A DNA stretch of 15,648 nucleotides from UCB3 sp964415605 (lineage in GTDB: Bacteria > Chloroflexota > Anaerolineae > Epilineales > Epilineaceae): positions 1 to 15,648 of the forward strand of contig CAYQBA010000113.1 in NCBI GenBank assembly GCA_964415605.1. Direction: 5' to 3'. A program made the translations under genes and the position numbers. The notes under the pieces were generated by a model that searched no databases, was not told the DNA's origin, and saw nothing but the letters and a program-made list of their open reading frames with translations. Every line of letters begins with the position of its first letter. Within the stretch, counting starts at the first letter, position 1. Below are positions 1-9,256 of the stretch, piece by piece.

Positions 1-917
1 GGGAACGAGAGCCGCGGCACGGGGCGCGGCCGCGCCGCGCCGGCGCCGGCGGCCATGACCGCCGCCATGGCCGCGATGTGCTCGGGCGTCGTGCCGCAGC
101 AGCCGCCCACCACGCGGGCGCCGGCGGCCAGCATCTGCGCGATCATCTCGGCCATGTAGCCGGGCGGCGACGTGTAGCTGTAGCGCCCGCCGACGACGGT
201 GGGCAGGCCGGCGTTGGGGATGGCCGCGATCGGCACACTGGCGGCGGGCGCCATCCGCAGCACGACGTCGAGCATCTGCGCGGGGCCGGTGCTGCAGTTG
301 GCGCCGACGACGTCCGCCCCCGCGGCCTCGAGCAGCCGCGCGACCTCGTCGGGCGTCCGGCCGTCGCCGGTCAGGCCGTCCTCGCCGAAGGTGGCGAGCG
401 CGATCACCGGCAGCGCGCAGGCGGCGCGCGCCGCGGCGACCGCCAGGCGGGCCTCGGCGGTGAACCGCATGGTCTCGACGACGACGACGTCGACGCCGCC
501 CTCGGCCAGGGCCCGCACCTGCTCGCCGAACGCCGCCTCGGCGGCGGCCGGGTCCAGCGCTCCCGCCGGCGCGACGGCGACGCCGAGCGGCCCGACGCTG
601 CCGGCCACCCACACGGGGCGCCCGGCGCCGTCGGCCACCGCGCGCGCCAGCCGCGCGCCGGCGAGGTTGATCGCGCGCACGCGCTCGGCCAACCCGTGCT
701 CGGCCAGGCGATGGCGGTTGGCGCCGAAGGTGTTGGTCTCGATCAGCTCGGCGCCGGCCGCGACGTAGTCGGCGTGGACCCCGCGCACCAGGGCCGGGTC
801 GGTCTCGCACAACGCGTCGAAGCAGCGGTCGAAGCCGATGCCGCGGCTGTAGAGCAGCGTGCCCATGGCCCCGTCGGCCAGGAGCGGGCCGCGCGCCAGG
901 CGCTCGAGAAACGTCAT
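1..917 (-). CDS. Homocysteine S-methyltransferase domain protein, C-terminus beyond window (possibly bifunctional with methylenetetrahydrofolate reductase)
   Basis: The enzyme transfers a methyl group to homocysteine to make methionine, in the cytoplasm. The reading frame starts at ATG 917-915 and stays open for 305 codons to the window edge, with no stop. The N-terminal LADGAMGTLL (residues 13-22) and ETNTFGAN (60-67) are typical of the homocysteine-methyltransferase TIM barrel. The three zinc cysteines of the family are present: C208 in GANCSTGP and C273/C274 in GGCCGTTPEH. The barrel ends near residue 290, and an Ala/Pro/Arg-rich stretch (RPRPVPRLSF) follows. This looks like a linker, so a fused methylenetetrahydrofolate reductase domain, as in Bacillus YitJ-type enzymes, or cobalamin domains as in MetH, may lie outside the window. 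It lies 28 bp after the MBL hydrolase stop and is probably co-transcribed with it. An AGAGG sits rather far (about 14 nt) upstream of the ATG. The domain call is firm; the full architecture cannot be decided here. Confidence 0.9.
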   Translation of the reverse strand, partial: MTFLERLARGPLLADGAMGTLLYSRGIGFDRCFDALCETDPALVRGVHADYVAAGAELIETNTFGANRHRLAEHGLAERVRAINLAGARLARAVADGAGRPVWVAGSVGPLGVAVAPAGALDPAAAEAAFGEQVRALAEGGVDVVVVETMRFTAEARLAVAAARAACALPVIALATFGEDGLTGDGRTPDEVARLLEAAGADVVGANCSTGPAQMLDVVLRMAPAASVPIAAIPNAGLPTVVGGRYSYTSPPGYMAEMIAQMLAAGARVVGGCCGTTPEHIAAMAAVMAAGAGAARPRPVPRLSF

Positions 918-945
918 GACCGGTGACAAGCCTCTGCCGCGGGTC

Positions 946-1626
946 TCAGGCGGCGCCCGACCGGCGCAGCCAGTCGAGGACGAAGGGGTTCGACCGGCGC
1001 TCGCGGCCGACGGTGGTGGCCGGCCCGTGGCCGGGGTACAGCACGGTGTCGTCGGGCAGCGTCAGGATCTGGTCGACGATGGCGGTCATCAGGGTCGCGT
1101 GGTCGCCGCCGGGCAGGTCGGTCCGGCCGATCGAGCCGAGGAAGATCACGTCGCCGCAGAAGGCCACGGGCGCCGACCGGTCGTCGAGCGTGAGCACGGG
1201 GCCGACCAGCGTGACGTGCCCGGGAGCGTGCCCGGGGGTGTGGCGCACCGTCAGCGACAGCCCGCCCACCGGGATCGCCTGCCCGGGGGCGAGCAGGTGG
1301 TCGGCCGGGGGCGCCGCGAACGGCGGCAGGCCGAACATCGCGGCCTGGAGCGGGGCCGTGGCCAGCATCGGCACGGCGTCGGGGTGCAGCCAGAACGGCG
1401 CGCCGGTACGGGCCTGGAGGTCGGCGACGCCGCTGATGTGGTCGATGTGGGCGTGGGTGTTGACGATGGCCTGGACGGCCACGCCGCGCTGCTCGGCCAC
1501 GCGCACGATCTCGTCTGCGCGGCCGCCGGGGTCGATGACGACCGCCACGCCGGCGTCGGCGTCGCCGAAGAGGTAGGTGTTCTCGCCGAAGGGGGGGACG
1601 GTGAAGGTCTCCAGGACGGGCCGCAT
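946..1626 (-). CDS. MBL-fold metallo-hydrolase, glyoxalase II-like
   Basis: A 226-residue soluble zinc hydrolase of the metallo-beta-lactamase fold, closest in motif pattern to hydroxyacylglutathione hydrolase (glyoxalase II, YcbL-type). The metal ligands are all visible: THAHIDH (H58, H60, D62, H63), HTPGHAPGH (H133), CGD (D159) and YPGHG (H200). The GSIGRTDLPGGD stretch (residues 164-175) and the terminal ERRSNPF are also characteristic. Family members hydrolyse thioesters such as lactoyl-thiols; the actual substrate cannot be read from the sequence. A long C-terminal glutathione-binding helical domain is missing, as in the short bacterial forms. The ATG at 1626 lies only 8 bp from a TATAAT box, so the mRNA may be leaderless, and there is no room for a Shine-Dalgarno. 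The downstream gene (28 bp) is the homocysteine methyltransferase, so the two probably form an operon. Confidence 0.92.
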   Translation of the reverse strand: MRPVLETFTVPPFGENTYLFGDADAGVAVVIDPGGRADEIVRVAEQRGVAVQAIVNTHAHIDHISGVADLQARTGAPFWLHPDAVPMLATAPLQAAMFGLPPFAAPPADHLLAPGQAIPVGGLSLTVRHTPGHAPGHVTLVGPVLTLDDRSAPVAFCGDVIFLGSIGRTDLPGGDHATLMTAIVDQILTLPDDTVLYPGHGPATTVGRERRSNPFVLDWLRRSGAA

Positions 1627-1634
1627 GGCCAGGC

Positions 1635-1662
1635 ATTATACATCAGCCCGCCAAGGGTCACG
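1635..1662 (-). promoter_or_regulatory. Putative promoter of the MBL hydrolase, leaderless type
   Basis: On the minus strand a perfect TATAAT occupies 1640-1635, followed by 8 bases and then the ATG at 1626. A start site about 7 bp after the -10 box would fall at or next to the A of the ATG, so no ribosome-binding site is possible. The -35 region is weak (a GTGACC-like hexamer near 1661-1656). In DNA this GC-rich a chance TATAAT is unlikely. Confidence 0.6.
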
Positions 1663-1714
1663 CCCCGGCCGGATCCGGCGTCATATCGCGGTGCGGGGTG
1701 ACGCCGGCGCGCGG

Positions 1715-1759
1715 ATGTCCTCCCTCGAGCCCTGTATCTCGAGCCCTGTACGAGGACAT
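1715..1759. repeat. 14-bp tandem repeat flanked by an 8-bp inverted repeat (possible operator)
   Basis: CTCGAGCCCTGTA occurs twice, at 1724-1736 and 1738-1750, with a period of 14 bp. The pair is framed by ATGTCCTC (1715-1722) and its exact reverse complement GAGGACAT (1752-1759). The structure sits between the two divergent promoters and about 30 bp upstream of the carboxypeptidase -35 box, which suits a regulator-binding site. No regulator gene is in the window. Confidence 0.5.
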
Positions 1760-1789
1760 GCCTCGGTGCGCGGTCGCGCCCGGCCCGCG

Positions 1790-1818
1790 TTGACGCCGCC
1801 GGCCGCCTGCACTAACAT
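1790..1818 (+). promoter_or_regulatory. Sigma-70-like promoter of the M14 carboxypeptidase
   Basis: TTGACG (1790-1795), a 17-bp spacer, and TAACAT (1813-1818) give a well-spaced -35/-10 pair. The predicted start near 1825 leaves a leader of about 53 nt before the ATG at 1878. The leader contains a strong AAGGGAG (1863-1869) 8 nt before the start codon. Confidence 0.6.
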
Positions 1819-1877
1819 CGCGGGCGCCGATCACCCGACGGCATGCGCCCGCCCGACAGCCCAAGGGAGACCCCTCA

Positions 1878-4800
1878 ATGCCCGCCCATCGCCGCCTCAT
1901 GCGCCCCATCCTCGGCGCGCTCTTTGCCCTGGCGCTCGTCGCCGCCTTGCCGGGCGACACGCTCCTGGCCGACGTCAGCCCGCTGGAACTCTTCACCGCG
2001 CGCGTCGATGCCGTCACGCTCGACCAGCTCGCGGCGGACGGCTTCGACGTCACCGACGCCGTGCCGGTCGGCGACGAGTTCCAGGTCGACCTCGTGCTCG
2101 CCGGCCCCGACCGCGACCTGCTCGAGAAGCGCGGCATCGCCCTCACGCTGTGGCGCGACCCGGCCGGACAGACGGCGCTCGAGCTGGCCGACGCGCAGCA
2201 GCAGCAGGGGTTCAAGGTGTGGCGCTCGTTCGACGCGCCGGGCGGCATCCGCGACGAGATCTACCAGCTGGCCCGGGACAACCCGGCCATCGCCAAGGTC
2301 GAGGTGGTCGGGACGTCGCGCCAGGACCGCGAGATCCTGGCCCTGCGCCTGACCAAGGATGTCCAGACGACCCCCGAGGGCGCCCGGCCGGCGGTGCTGT
2401 ACTCGTCGCTCCAGCACGCCCGCGAGTGGATCGGGCTCGAGGTCAACCGCCGGCTCCTCCATCATCTCGTCGACCATTACGGCAAGGACGCGGCGGTGAC
2501 GCGGCTGGTCGATACGCGCGACCTCTGGTTCCTGCTGGTGGCCAACCCCGACGGCTACCAGATGACGTTCCAGGACGGCCGCCGGCTGTGGCGCAAGACG
2601 GCGTGGGACATGAACGGCGACGGCGCCATCGCCAACAACGAGGGCATCGACCCCAACCGCAACTTCGCCGAGCGCTGGAACTACGACATCGAGGGCTCGT
2701 CGGGCGGCCCGACCAGCGAGACCTACCGCGGCACCGGCCCGGCGTCCGAGCCCGAGACACAGGCCATGCAGGGCCTCCTCCTGCGCGGCAAGGACAAGGG
2801 CTGGAAGTTCACGTTCCAGGTCAACTACCACTCCGTCGCGGGGCTGCTGTTGTACGGCGTGGGCTGGCAGGTGCAGACCCGGGTCGCCGACGACCCGATC
2901 ATGGTGGCCATGTCGGGGATCCCCGAGCGCCCGGCCATCCCGCGGTCGCTCCCGCAGCTGTCGGCCAGCCTGTACATCACGAACGGCGAGACGTGCGACT
3001 TCGCCTATGCGCAGGCGGGCACGATGTGCTGGACGCCGGAGCTGAGCGACCAGGACAGCGGCGGGGGCTTCGTGTTCCCCGACGACGAGGCGCTGGTCCA
3101 AAAGGAGTTCGAGGAGAACCTGCCGTTCGCCCTCGACGTGGCCGAGTCGGCCCCCGACCCGGCGAACCCGGTGTCGCATCTCGGCAACACCGTCGCGCCG
3201 TTCTACATCGACCCGTTCCCGGTGTCGTACGGCGACCCGCAGACGGTGCAGGTCAACGCCGCCCGCCGCCTGGGGCCGGTGACGATGCGCTTCCAGGTCA
3301 ACGACGGCGCCGAGCAGGCGGTGGCCACGCGGGAGTGGGAGGGCGGCGAGCGCTTCGGCGCGGCGGGCGACCTCTACTACCACTTCGTGCGCGGCGAGGT
3401 CGGCGGCACGCGGCCGGGCGATCGCGTGACCGTGTGGTTCACGGCGGGTGACGCCCGCAGCGACCCGTTCACCTACACCGTCGCGGTGGACTCCGGCGCG
3501 CCGGTGCTGGTGGTGGCGGCGGAGGACTACACCGGCAGCGCTCCGATCTACGCCCGGACCGACGGCCCGACGTACCTCCAGGCCTACCTCGACGCCCTGC
3601 GGGCCAACGAGATCGCGGCCGACGTGTACGACGTCGATGCGCGCGGCCGCCAGGCGCCGCACCCGCTCGGCGTGCTCTCGCACTACGGCGCGGTCGTGTG
3701 GTACACCGGCGACGACTTCGCGCCGCGCGCGGCCGACGGCCCGCCCGGCACGGTGGCGCGGTCGACGCACGCCATGGAGCTGGCCATCCGCGCCTTCCTC
3801 AACGAGGGCGGCAAGGTGCTGTACACCGGCAAGTACGCGGGCTACCCCTACTTCCAGGGCTACCTCTTCGACGACCACGCCGGCGGGACATGCAACCCCG
3901 AGGCGACGGGCGAGACGGGCTGCGAGCAGCTCAGCAACGACTTCTTGCAGTACTGGTTCGGCGCGTACAGCTACACGCGCTCGAACAACGCCCCGATTGA
4001 CATGGCCAACCGCGCCGGCACGGGCGCGGGGTGGTGGTCGCAGTCGGCCAACCGGCTGGACAACACGCTGGGGCGGTCGTTCGATCTGGCCAACGCTCAG
4101 GCGCCGGTCACGTTCGCGTTCGACAGCCTGTGGCGCACCGAGGTGGACTACGACTACGGCTACGTCGAGGCCTCGACCGACGGCGGCGCGACGTGGCAGA
4201 ACCTGCAGGACCTCGACGGGCGGATGACGAACACCAACCCGAACAACGTCAACCTCGGCTGGGGCGTCACCGGCGTCGGCCAGGGCCGGCTGCGCTTCGA
4301 CCTCTCGGCCTACGCCGGCCAGACCGTCGCCGTCCGGCTGCGCTACGTCACCGACCCCGGCGGGAACCTGGCCGGGTGGTTCGTCGACAACGTCGCGCTC
4401 GACGACGCGACGGGCCGGTTGTTCGCCGACGACGGCGAGGGCGCGGCCGGCGGCTGGACCGACGGCGGCTGGCGGACGGTGCCGTATCGGCCGGCGGCGG
4501 CGGACTACACGCCCGGCGTGGCGGCGATGGGCGGCGTCCTGGGCGACCTGAGCGTGGACTTCGGCCCGGCCGGCACGGGCAACCAGGACCACGCCGGCCT
4601 GTTCCTGCCGACGAGCCGGCCGATGCCGCCCGACACCTACCCGCAGTTCACGAGCGCGGCGGCGGGCTGGCTGCGCCGGCCGGCGGACATGCCGCACGGC
4701 GGGAGCCACCACGTGGCCAGCGGCTACGGCAGCCTGACGTACTCACGCCTGATGCGCACGGTCGACGTGACCGAGCGCGCCAACAACCGGCTGGCGTTTT

Positions 4801-5483
4801 GGATCTCGCACGACCTCAGCGCCAACGGCGACGCGGTGATCGTCGAGGCCCGCACGGCCGGGCTGGACGACTGGACGACGCTGCCGGACGAGAACGGCCA
4901 CACGTCGCCGCAGACGGCGCTGTTCTGCGCCAACGCCGGCTGGTTCGGGCGGCACCCGCACCTGGCGCACTACCTGACGCGCGACACGTCCGGGCAGCAG
5001 GCCCAGTGTCGCGGCGAAGGGACCACCGGCAAGTGGAACGCCGCCACCGGCCGCTCGGGCGGCTGGCAGGCGTGGTCGGTCGACCTCTCGGCCTACGCCG
5101 GCAAGACGGTGGAGCTCTCGATCAGCGTGATCCGCTCGGCGCAGACGTCGTTCGGCGCCTACGTCGACGACGTGGTGTTGGCGGGGGGCGACCCGGCGTC
5201 GTTCGAGACGGACCTCGGCGGCTGGACGGCCGCCGGCCCGCCGGAGGGCAGCCCGGCCAACACGGTGGACTTCCGCCGCGCGACGCTGGCGGACTTCGCG
5301 CTCGGCACGGTGGTGCGGACCGAGGACACGCTGCTCTTCGGCTTCGGCATCGAGGGCATCCCGTCGGCGGAGCAGCGCGCGACGGTGCTGGGCCGCGCGC
5401 TGGCCTACCTGCTGCCGCCGGTCACGGAAGGCAAGCCGGCGGTGTACCTGCCGCGGGCGGAGAACGGGGCCGCCACGCCCTGA
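1878..5483 (+). CDS. Secreted multidomain M14 zinc carboxypeptidase with immune-inhibitor-A-like beta-sandwiches
   Basis: A 1201-residue exported protease. Residues 1-31 form a signal peptide: an RR-containing n-region, LGALFALALVAAL, then a cut after LLA. The M14 catalytic domain spans about 110-430. H180 and E183 (LQHAREW) plus H318 (NYHS) are the zinc ligands, PNRNF is the substrate-binding Asn-Arg motif, and E388 (TPELSDQ) is the general base. An Ig-like stretch follows (about 440-535), then an alpha/beta segment (about 540-680, VLVVAAEDYTG to KVLYTGKYAG) resembling a ThuA/GATase fold. Two related beta-sandwiches come next (about 717-845 and 941-1105), each with DLSAYAG[QK]TV (808, 1069) and a [WY]VD[ND]V strand, as in immune inhibitor A and MAM-like domains. 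The tail ends in AVYLPRAENGAATP. The start is fixed by the SD AAGGGAG 8 nt upstream. It probably degrades external protein or peptide at the cell surface. The M14 call is firm; the accessory domains are inferred from pattern. Confidence 0.93.
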   Translation: MPAHRRLMRPILGALFALALVAALPGDTLLADVSPLELFTARVDAVTLDQLAADGFDVTDAVPVGDEFQVDLVLAGPDRDLLEKRGIALTLWRDPAGQTALELADAQQQQGFKVWRSFDAPGGIRDEIYQLARDNPAIAKVEVVGTSRQDREILALRLTKDVQTTPEGARPAVLYSSLQHAREWIGLEVNRRLLHHLVDHYGKDAAVTRLVDTRDLWFLLVANPDGYQMTFQDGRRLWRKTAWDMNGDGAIANNEGIDPNRNFAERWNYDIEGSSGGPTSETYRGTGPASEPETQAMQGLLLRGKDKGWKFTFQVNYHSVAGLLLYGVGWQVQTRVADDPIMVAMSGIPERPAIPRSLPQLSASLYITNGETCDFAYAQAGTMCWTPELSDQDSGGGFVFPDDEALVQKEFEENLPFALDVAESAPDPANPVSHLGNTVAPFYIDPFPVSYGDPQTVQVNAARRLGPVTMRFQVNDGAEQAVATREWEGGERFGAAGDLYYHFVRGEVGGTRPGDRVTVWFTAGDARSDPFTYTVAVDSGAPVLVVAAEDYTGSAPIYARTDGPTYLQAYLDALRANEIAADVYDVDARGRQAPHPLGVLSHYGAVVWYTGDDFAPRAADGPPGTVARSTHAMELAIRAFLNEGGKVLYTGKYAGYPYFQGYLFDDHAGGTCNPEATGETGCEQLSNDFLQYWFGAYSYTRSNNAPIDMANRAGTGAGWWSQSANRLDNTLGRSFDLANAQAPVTFAFDSLWRTEVDYDYGYVEASTDGGATWQNLQDLDGRMTNTNPNNVNLGWGVTGVGQGRLRFDLSAYAGQTVAVRLRYVTDPGGNLAGWFVDNVALDDATGRLFADDGEGAAGGWTDGGWRTVPYRPAAADYTPGVAAMGGVLGDLSVDFGPAGTGNQDHAGLFLPTSRPMPPDTYPQFTSAAAGWLRRPADMPHGGSHHVASGYGSLTYSRLMRTVDVTERANNRLAFWISHDLSANGDAVIVEARTAGLDDWTTLPDENGHTSPQTALFCANAGWFGRHPHLAHYLTRDTSGQQAQCRGEGTTGKWNAATGRSGGWQAWSVDLSAYAGKTVELSISVIRSAQTSFGAYVDDVVLAGGDPASFETDLGGWTAAGPPEGSPANTVDFRRATLADFALGTVVRTEDTLLFGFGIEGIPSAEQRATVLGRALAYLLPPVTEGKPAVYLPRAENGAATP

Positions 5484-5512
5484 TCGCCGATGCCGACATC
5501 GCGAACACTTGA

Positions 5513-5544
5513 GCCCGGTCGCGGCCGCTGGCGCCCGACCGGGC
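5513..5544 (+). terminator. Hairpin after the carboxypeptidase gene, terminator-like but without a T-run
   Basis: GCCCGGTCG (5513-5521) and CGACCGGGC (5536-5544) form a perfect 9-bp stem with a 14-nt loop, 29 bp after the TGA stop. No T-tract follows, so it may work with Rho, stabilise the 3' end, or terminate by stem strength alone. Confidence 0.5.
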
Positions 5545-5574
5545 ATCCGCGGCGCCCATGGCCCGCCGGCCGTA

Positions 5575-5583
5575 TGGTAGAAT
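5575..5583 (+). promoter_or_regulatory. Extended -10 promoter for the 68-aa/nucleotidyltransferase module
   Basis: TGGTAGAAT (5575-5583) is an extended -10 element with a 5/6 TATAAT match. No good -35 is seen, as is allowed for extended -10 promoters. A start near 5590 gives a leader of about 42 nt to the ATG at 5632, which has GAGG at 5623-5626. Confidence 0.5.
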
Positions 5584-5631
5584 GTTCGCAAGGGGGAAGA
5601 TGTCAGCCCCAAGGTCGAAGTCGAGGTCGAC

Positions 5632-5838
5632 ATGCCGCCAGCATCTGATCGCACGGTCTTGAAACTCGATGCCGATGACGATGACACCGAGCGCGAGCTG
5701 GCGTTCGAGCTGGTCTACCTGCGCTCCTTGACCACCCAGCAGCGCTTCGACCTCATGTTCCGAAGGTCGCGCGAGATCGCGGAGGTTCTCCTGCGCCGTG
5801 GATACCGAAAGCCTGTTGAGGTCGTTAAACGCACATGA
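5632..5838 (+). CDS. Small acidic/basic protein, first gene of a nucleotidyltransferase module
   Basis: A 68-residue protein with an acidic N-terminal third (DADDDDTERE) and a basic helical C-terminal part (LTTQQRFDLMFRRSREIAEVLLRRGYR, then KPVEVVKRT). No catalytic motif, signal peptide or membrane segment is seen. It is too short for a HEPN toxin and lacks an RxxxxH motif. Its last 41 bp overlap the start of the nucleotidyltransferase in another frame, so the two are almost certainly translated together. Small helical proteins of this kind often precede nucleotidyltransferase genes in Chloroflexota and cyanobacteria. A partner or antitoxin-like role is an inference; the family was not recognised by name. 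GAGG at 5623-5626 is 5 nt before the ATG. Confidence 0.7.
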   Translation: MPPASDRTVLKLDADDDDTERELAFELVYLRSLTTQQRFDLMFRRSREIAEVLLRRGYRKPVEVVKRT

Positions 5839-6262
5839 GGTGCGCTACGTCATCATCGGCGCCACGGCGTTTCCCGTGCACGGCTACGCCCGGTCGACGT
5901 TGGACATCGACGTCTTCATCGAGCCGACCGCCACGAACGCCGGGCGCACCCTGGCGGCGTTGGCCGACGTCGGCTACGATGTCTCCGATGTCTCCATGGA
6001 CGATCTTCTGACCAAGAAGCTGCTCATCCGACAGTACATCCTGGAAACCGACGTCCACCCGTTCGTGGCCGGCGTCACGTTCGAAGACGTGTGGCGCAAC
6101 CGCGTCGAAGATCGAATCGGCGCCACGCCGGCCAGCTTCGCGAGTCTGGACGACCTCATTCGCATGAAGCGCGCGGCGGGGCGCCCGAAGGACCTCGAGG
6201 ATCTGCGGGTGTTGGAGCTCATCAAGGCCGAGGGGAGCTCGGCTTCCGGAAGCGCGAGATGA
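5798..6262 (+). CDS. AbiEii/DUF6036-like nucleotidyltransferase
   Basis: A 154-residue protein of the minimal nucleotidyltransferase superfamily. YVIIGATAFPVHGYARSTLDID (residues 17-38) matches the superfamily pattern [G-x-A..hG..R.T.DID], with D36 and D38 as the predicted metal-binding pair. The usual GS is replaced by GA, as in AbiEii-like and DUF6036 members. The C-terminal LIRMKRAAGRPKDLEDLRVLE (120-140) is the conserved K..agR.kD..Dl segment of these families. Members act as NTP-transferring toxins or regulators in toxin-antitoxin and abortive-infection loci; the target here is unknown. The start is GTG 5798, with GGAGG at 5781-5785 about 12 nt upstream, and it overlaps the upstream 68-aa gene by 41 bp. 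GTG is favoured because the first motif begins only 17 residues later. Confidence 0.85.
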   Translation: MDTESLLRSLNAHEVRYVIIGATAFPVHGYARSTLDIDVFIEPTATNAGRTLAALADVGYDVSDVSMDDLLTKKLLIRQYILETDVHPFVAGVTFEDVWRNRVEDRIGATPASFASLDDLIRMKRAAGRPKDLEDLRVLELIKAEGSSASGSAR

Positions 6263-6299
6263 GGGCGATGCACGCGGGTCCCGACCCGAGACCCTGCCC

Positions 6300-8675
<2,376 letters not shown>

Positions 8676-8688
8676 GGCGAGGCCTGGG

Positions 8689-8958
8689 ATGGCGAAAGAG
8701 AAGCACACCTGCAGCATCCATGACGAGAACGGCGTCGTCGTCGAGGAGACGACGTGCTTCATCGAGGGGCTCCCGGGCATCACGGAGTGGTCGGGGACGA
8801 TCGGCCCGATGGACGCGGAGCTCGAGAGCGGCCCGACGTATCGGATGCGGCTGGCCGACGGGCGCGACGGGCTGATCATCGTCGTGCGCAAGCTCCGCAA
8901 CTGGGGCGACATGACGGGCAACCGCTTCGAGTACATGGGCCGCGGGGCGCTGAAGTAA
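8689..8958 (+). CDS. Conserved-looking small protein, unknown function, coupled to the bifunctional oxidoreductase
   Basis: An 89-residue protein starting at ATG 8689, with a good GAGG (8679-8682) 6 nt upstream and only 13 bp after the preceding stop, so it is probably in the same operon. The sequence is rich in predicted beta-strands: VVVEETTCFIEGL, WSGTIGP, YRMRLADGRDGLIIVVRKL. It has two cysteines, at 8 and 23, but no catalytic signature, signal peptide or membrane segment. The W-S-G...L.DGR.G.I.V layout looks like a small beta-barrel or ligand-binding fold. It was not recognised as a named family. Its position suggests an accessory role to the oxidoreductase, but this is only guilt by association. 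Confidence 0.75.
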   Translation: MAKEKHTCSIHDENGVVVEETTCFIEGLPGITEWSGTIGPMDAELESGPTYRMRLADGRDGLIIVVRKLRNWGDMTGNRFEYMGRGALK

Positions 8959-8981
8959 CGGGTTCGCGCGCGTGATGGGAT

Positions 8982-9008
8982 CCCGCGCTGCGGCGCGGCG
9001 CCCGCGGG
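8982..9008 (+). terminator. Weak hairpin after the 89-aa gene
   Basis: CCCGCG (8982-8987) and CGCGGG (9003-9008) can pair around a 15-nt GC-rich loop, 23 bp after the TAA stop, followed only by TT. In such GC-rich DNA a 6-bp stem is weak evidence. It is listed because it is the only terminator candidate before the gap. Confidence 0.25.
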
Positions 9009-9040
9009 TTCGGTCGGGAAGCGTGACGTTGGGTTGAACG

Positions 9041-9140
9041 NNNNNNNNNNNNNNNNNNNNNNNNNNNNNNNNNNNNNNNNNNNNNNNNNNNNNNNNNNNN
9101 NNNNNNNNNNNNNNNNNNNNNNNNNNNNNNNNNNNNNNNN
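9041..9140. other. Assembly gap (100 N)
   Basis: Exactly 100 N, the usual placeholder for an unknown distance, so true spacing between the two sides is not known. The gap hides the start and catalytic motif of the nucleotidyltransferase that ends at 9256. Confidence 0.98.
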
Positions 9141-9256
9141 CCGCCGTGGGCCGGCTGCAGGCGATCGACCCCACCGTGCCGGTCGACCTCGTGCGGATCG
9201 AGGAGGCCCCCGAGATGCTGATGGCCGTCATCGACGCCGAAGGGGTGCCGCTGTGA
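9141..9256 (+). CDS. MNT-type nucleotidyltransferase, C-terminal fragment (5' end in gap)
   Basis: The frame running from the gap to TGA 9254-9256 encodes AVGRLQAIDPTVPVDLVR followed by IEEAPEMLMAVIDAEGVPL. The PVDLVRIEEAP...I.AEGVPL pattern is the usual C-terminal end of minimal nucleotidyltransferases (the MntA-like antitoxin half of MNT/HEPN systems), where the DLV strand carries the third acidic residue. The GSx10DxD catalytic motif must lie in or beyond the gap. The same IPVDLVR[IV]E block occurs in the second nucleotidyltransferase before gap 2. The stop overlaps the next start in a GTGA arrangement, the typical MNT-HepT coupling. Confidence 0.7.

Noticed and set aside
1577..3451. Plus-strand open frame of 624 codons crossing the divergent promoter region
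   Set aside because: Runs through the MBL promoter region and overlaps the M14 gene in another frame, with a composition of Arg/Pro/Gly only.
1875..4712. Very long minus-strand open frame (945 codons) opposite the M14 gene
   Set aside because: It is Arg/Val/Ala-rich with no domain motifs; stop codons are rare opposite GC-rich genes. The plus strand has the catalytic motifs, signal peptide and SD.
5600..5662. Twenty-codon ORF starting at ATG 5600 after AGGGGG, possible leader peptide
   Set aside because: The SD-to-ATG spacing is too short and the peptide (MSAPRSKSRST...) has no attenuation-like codon pattern; it is probably chance.
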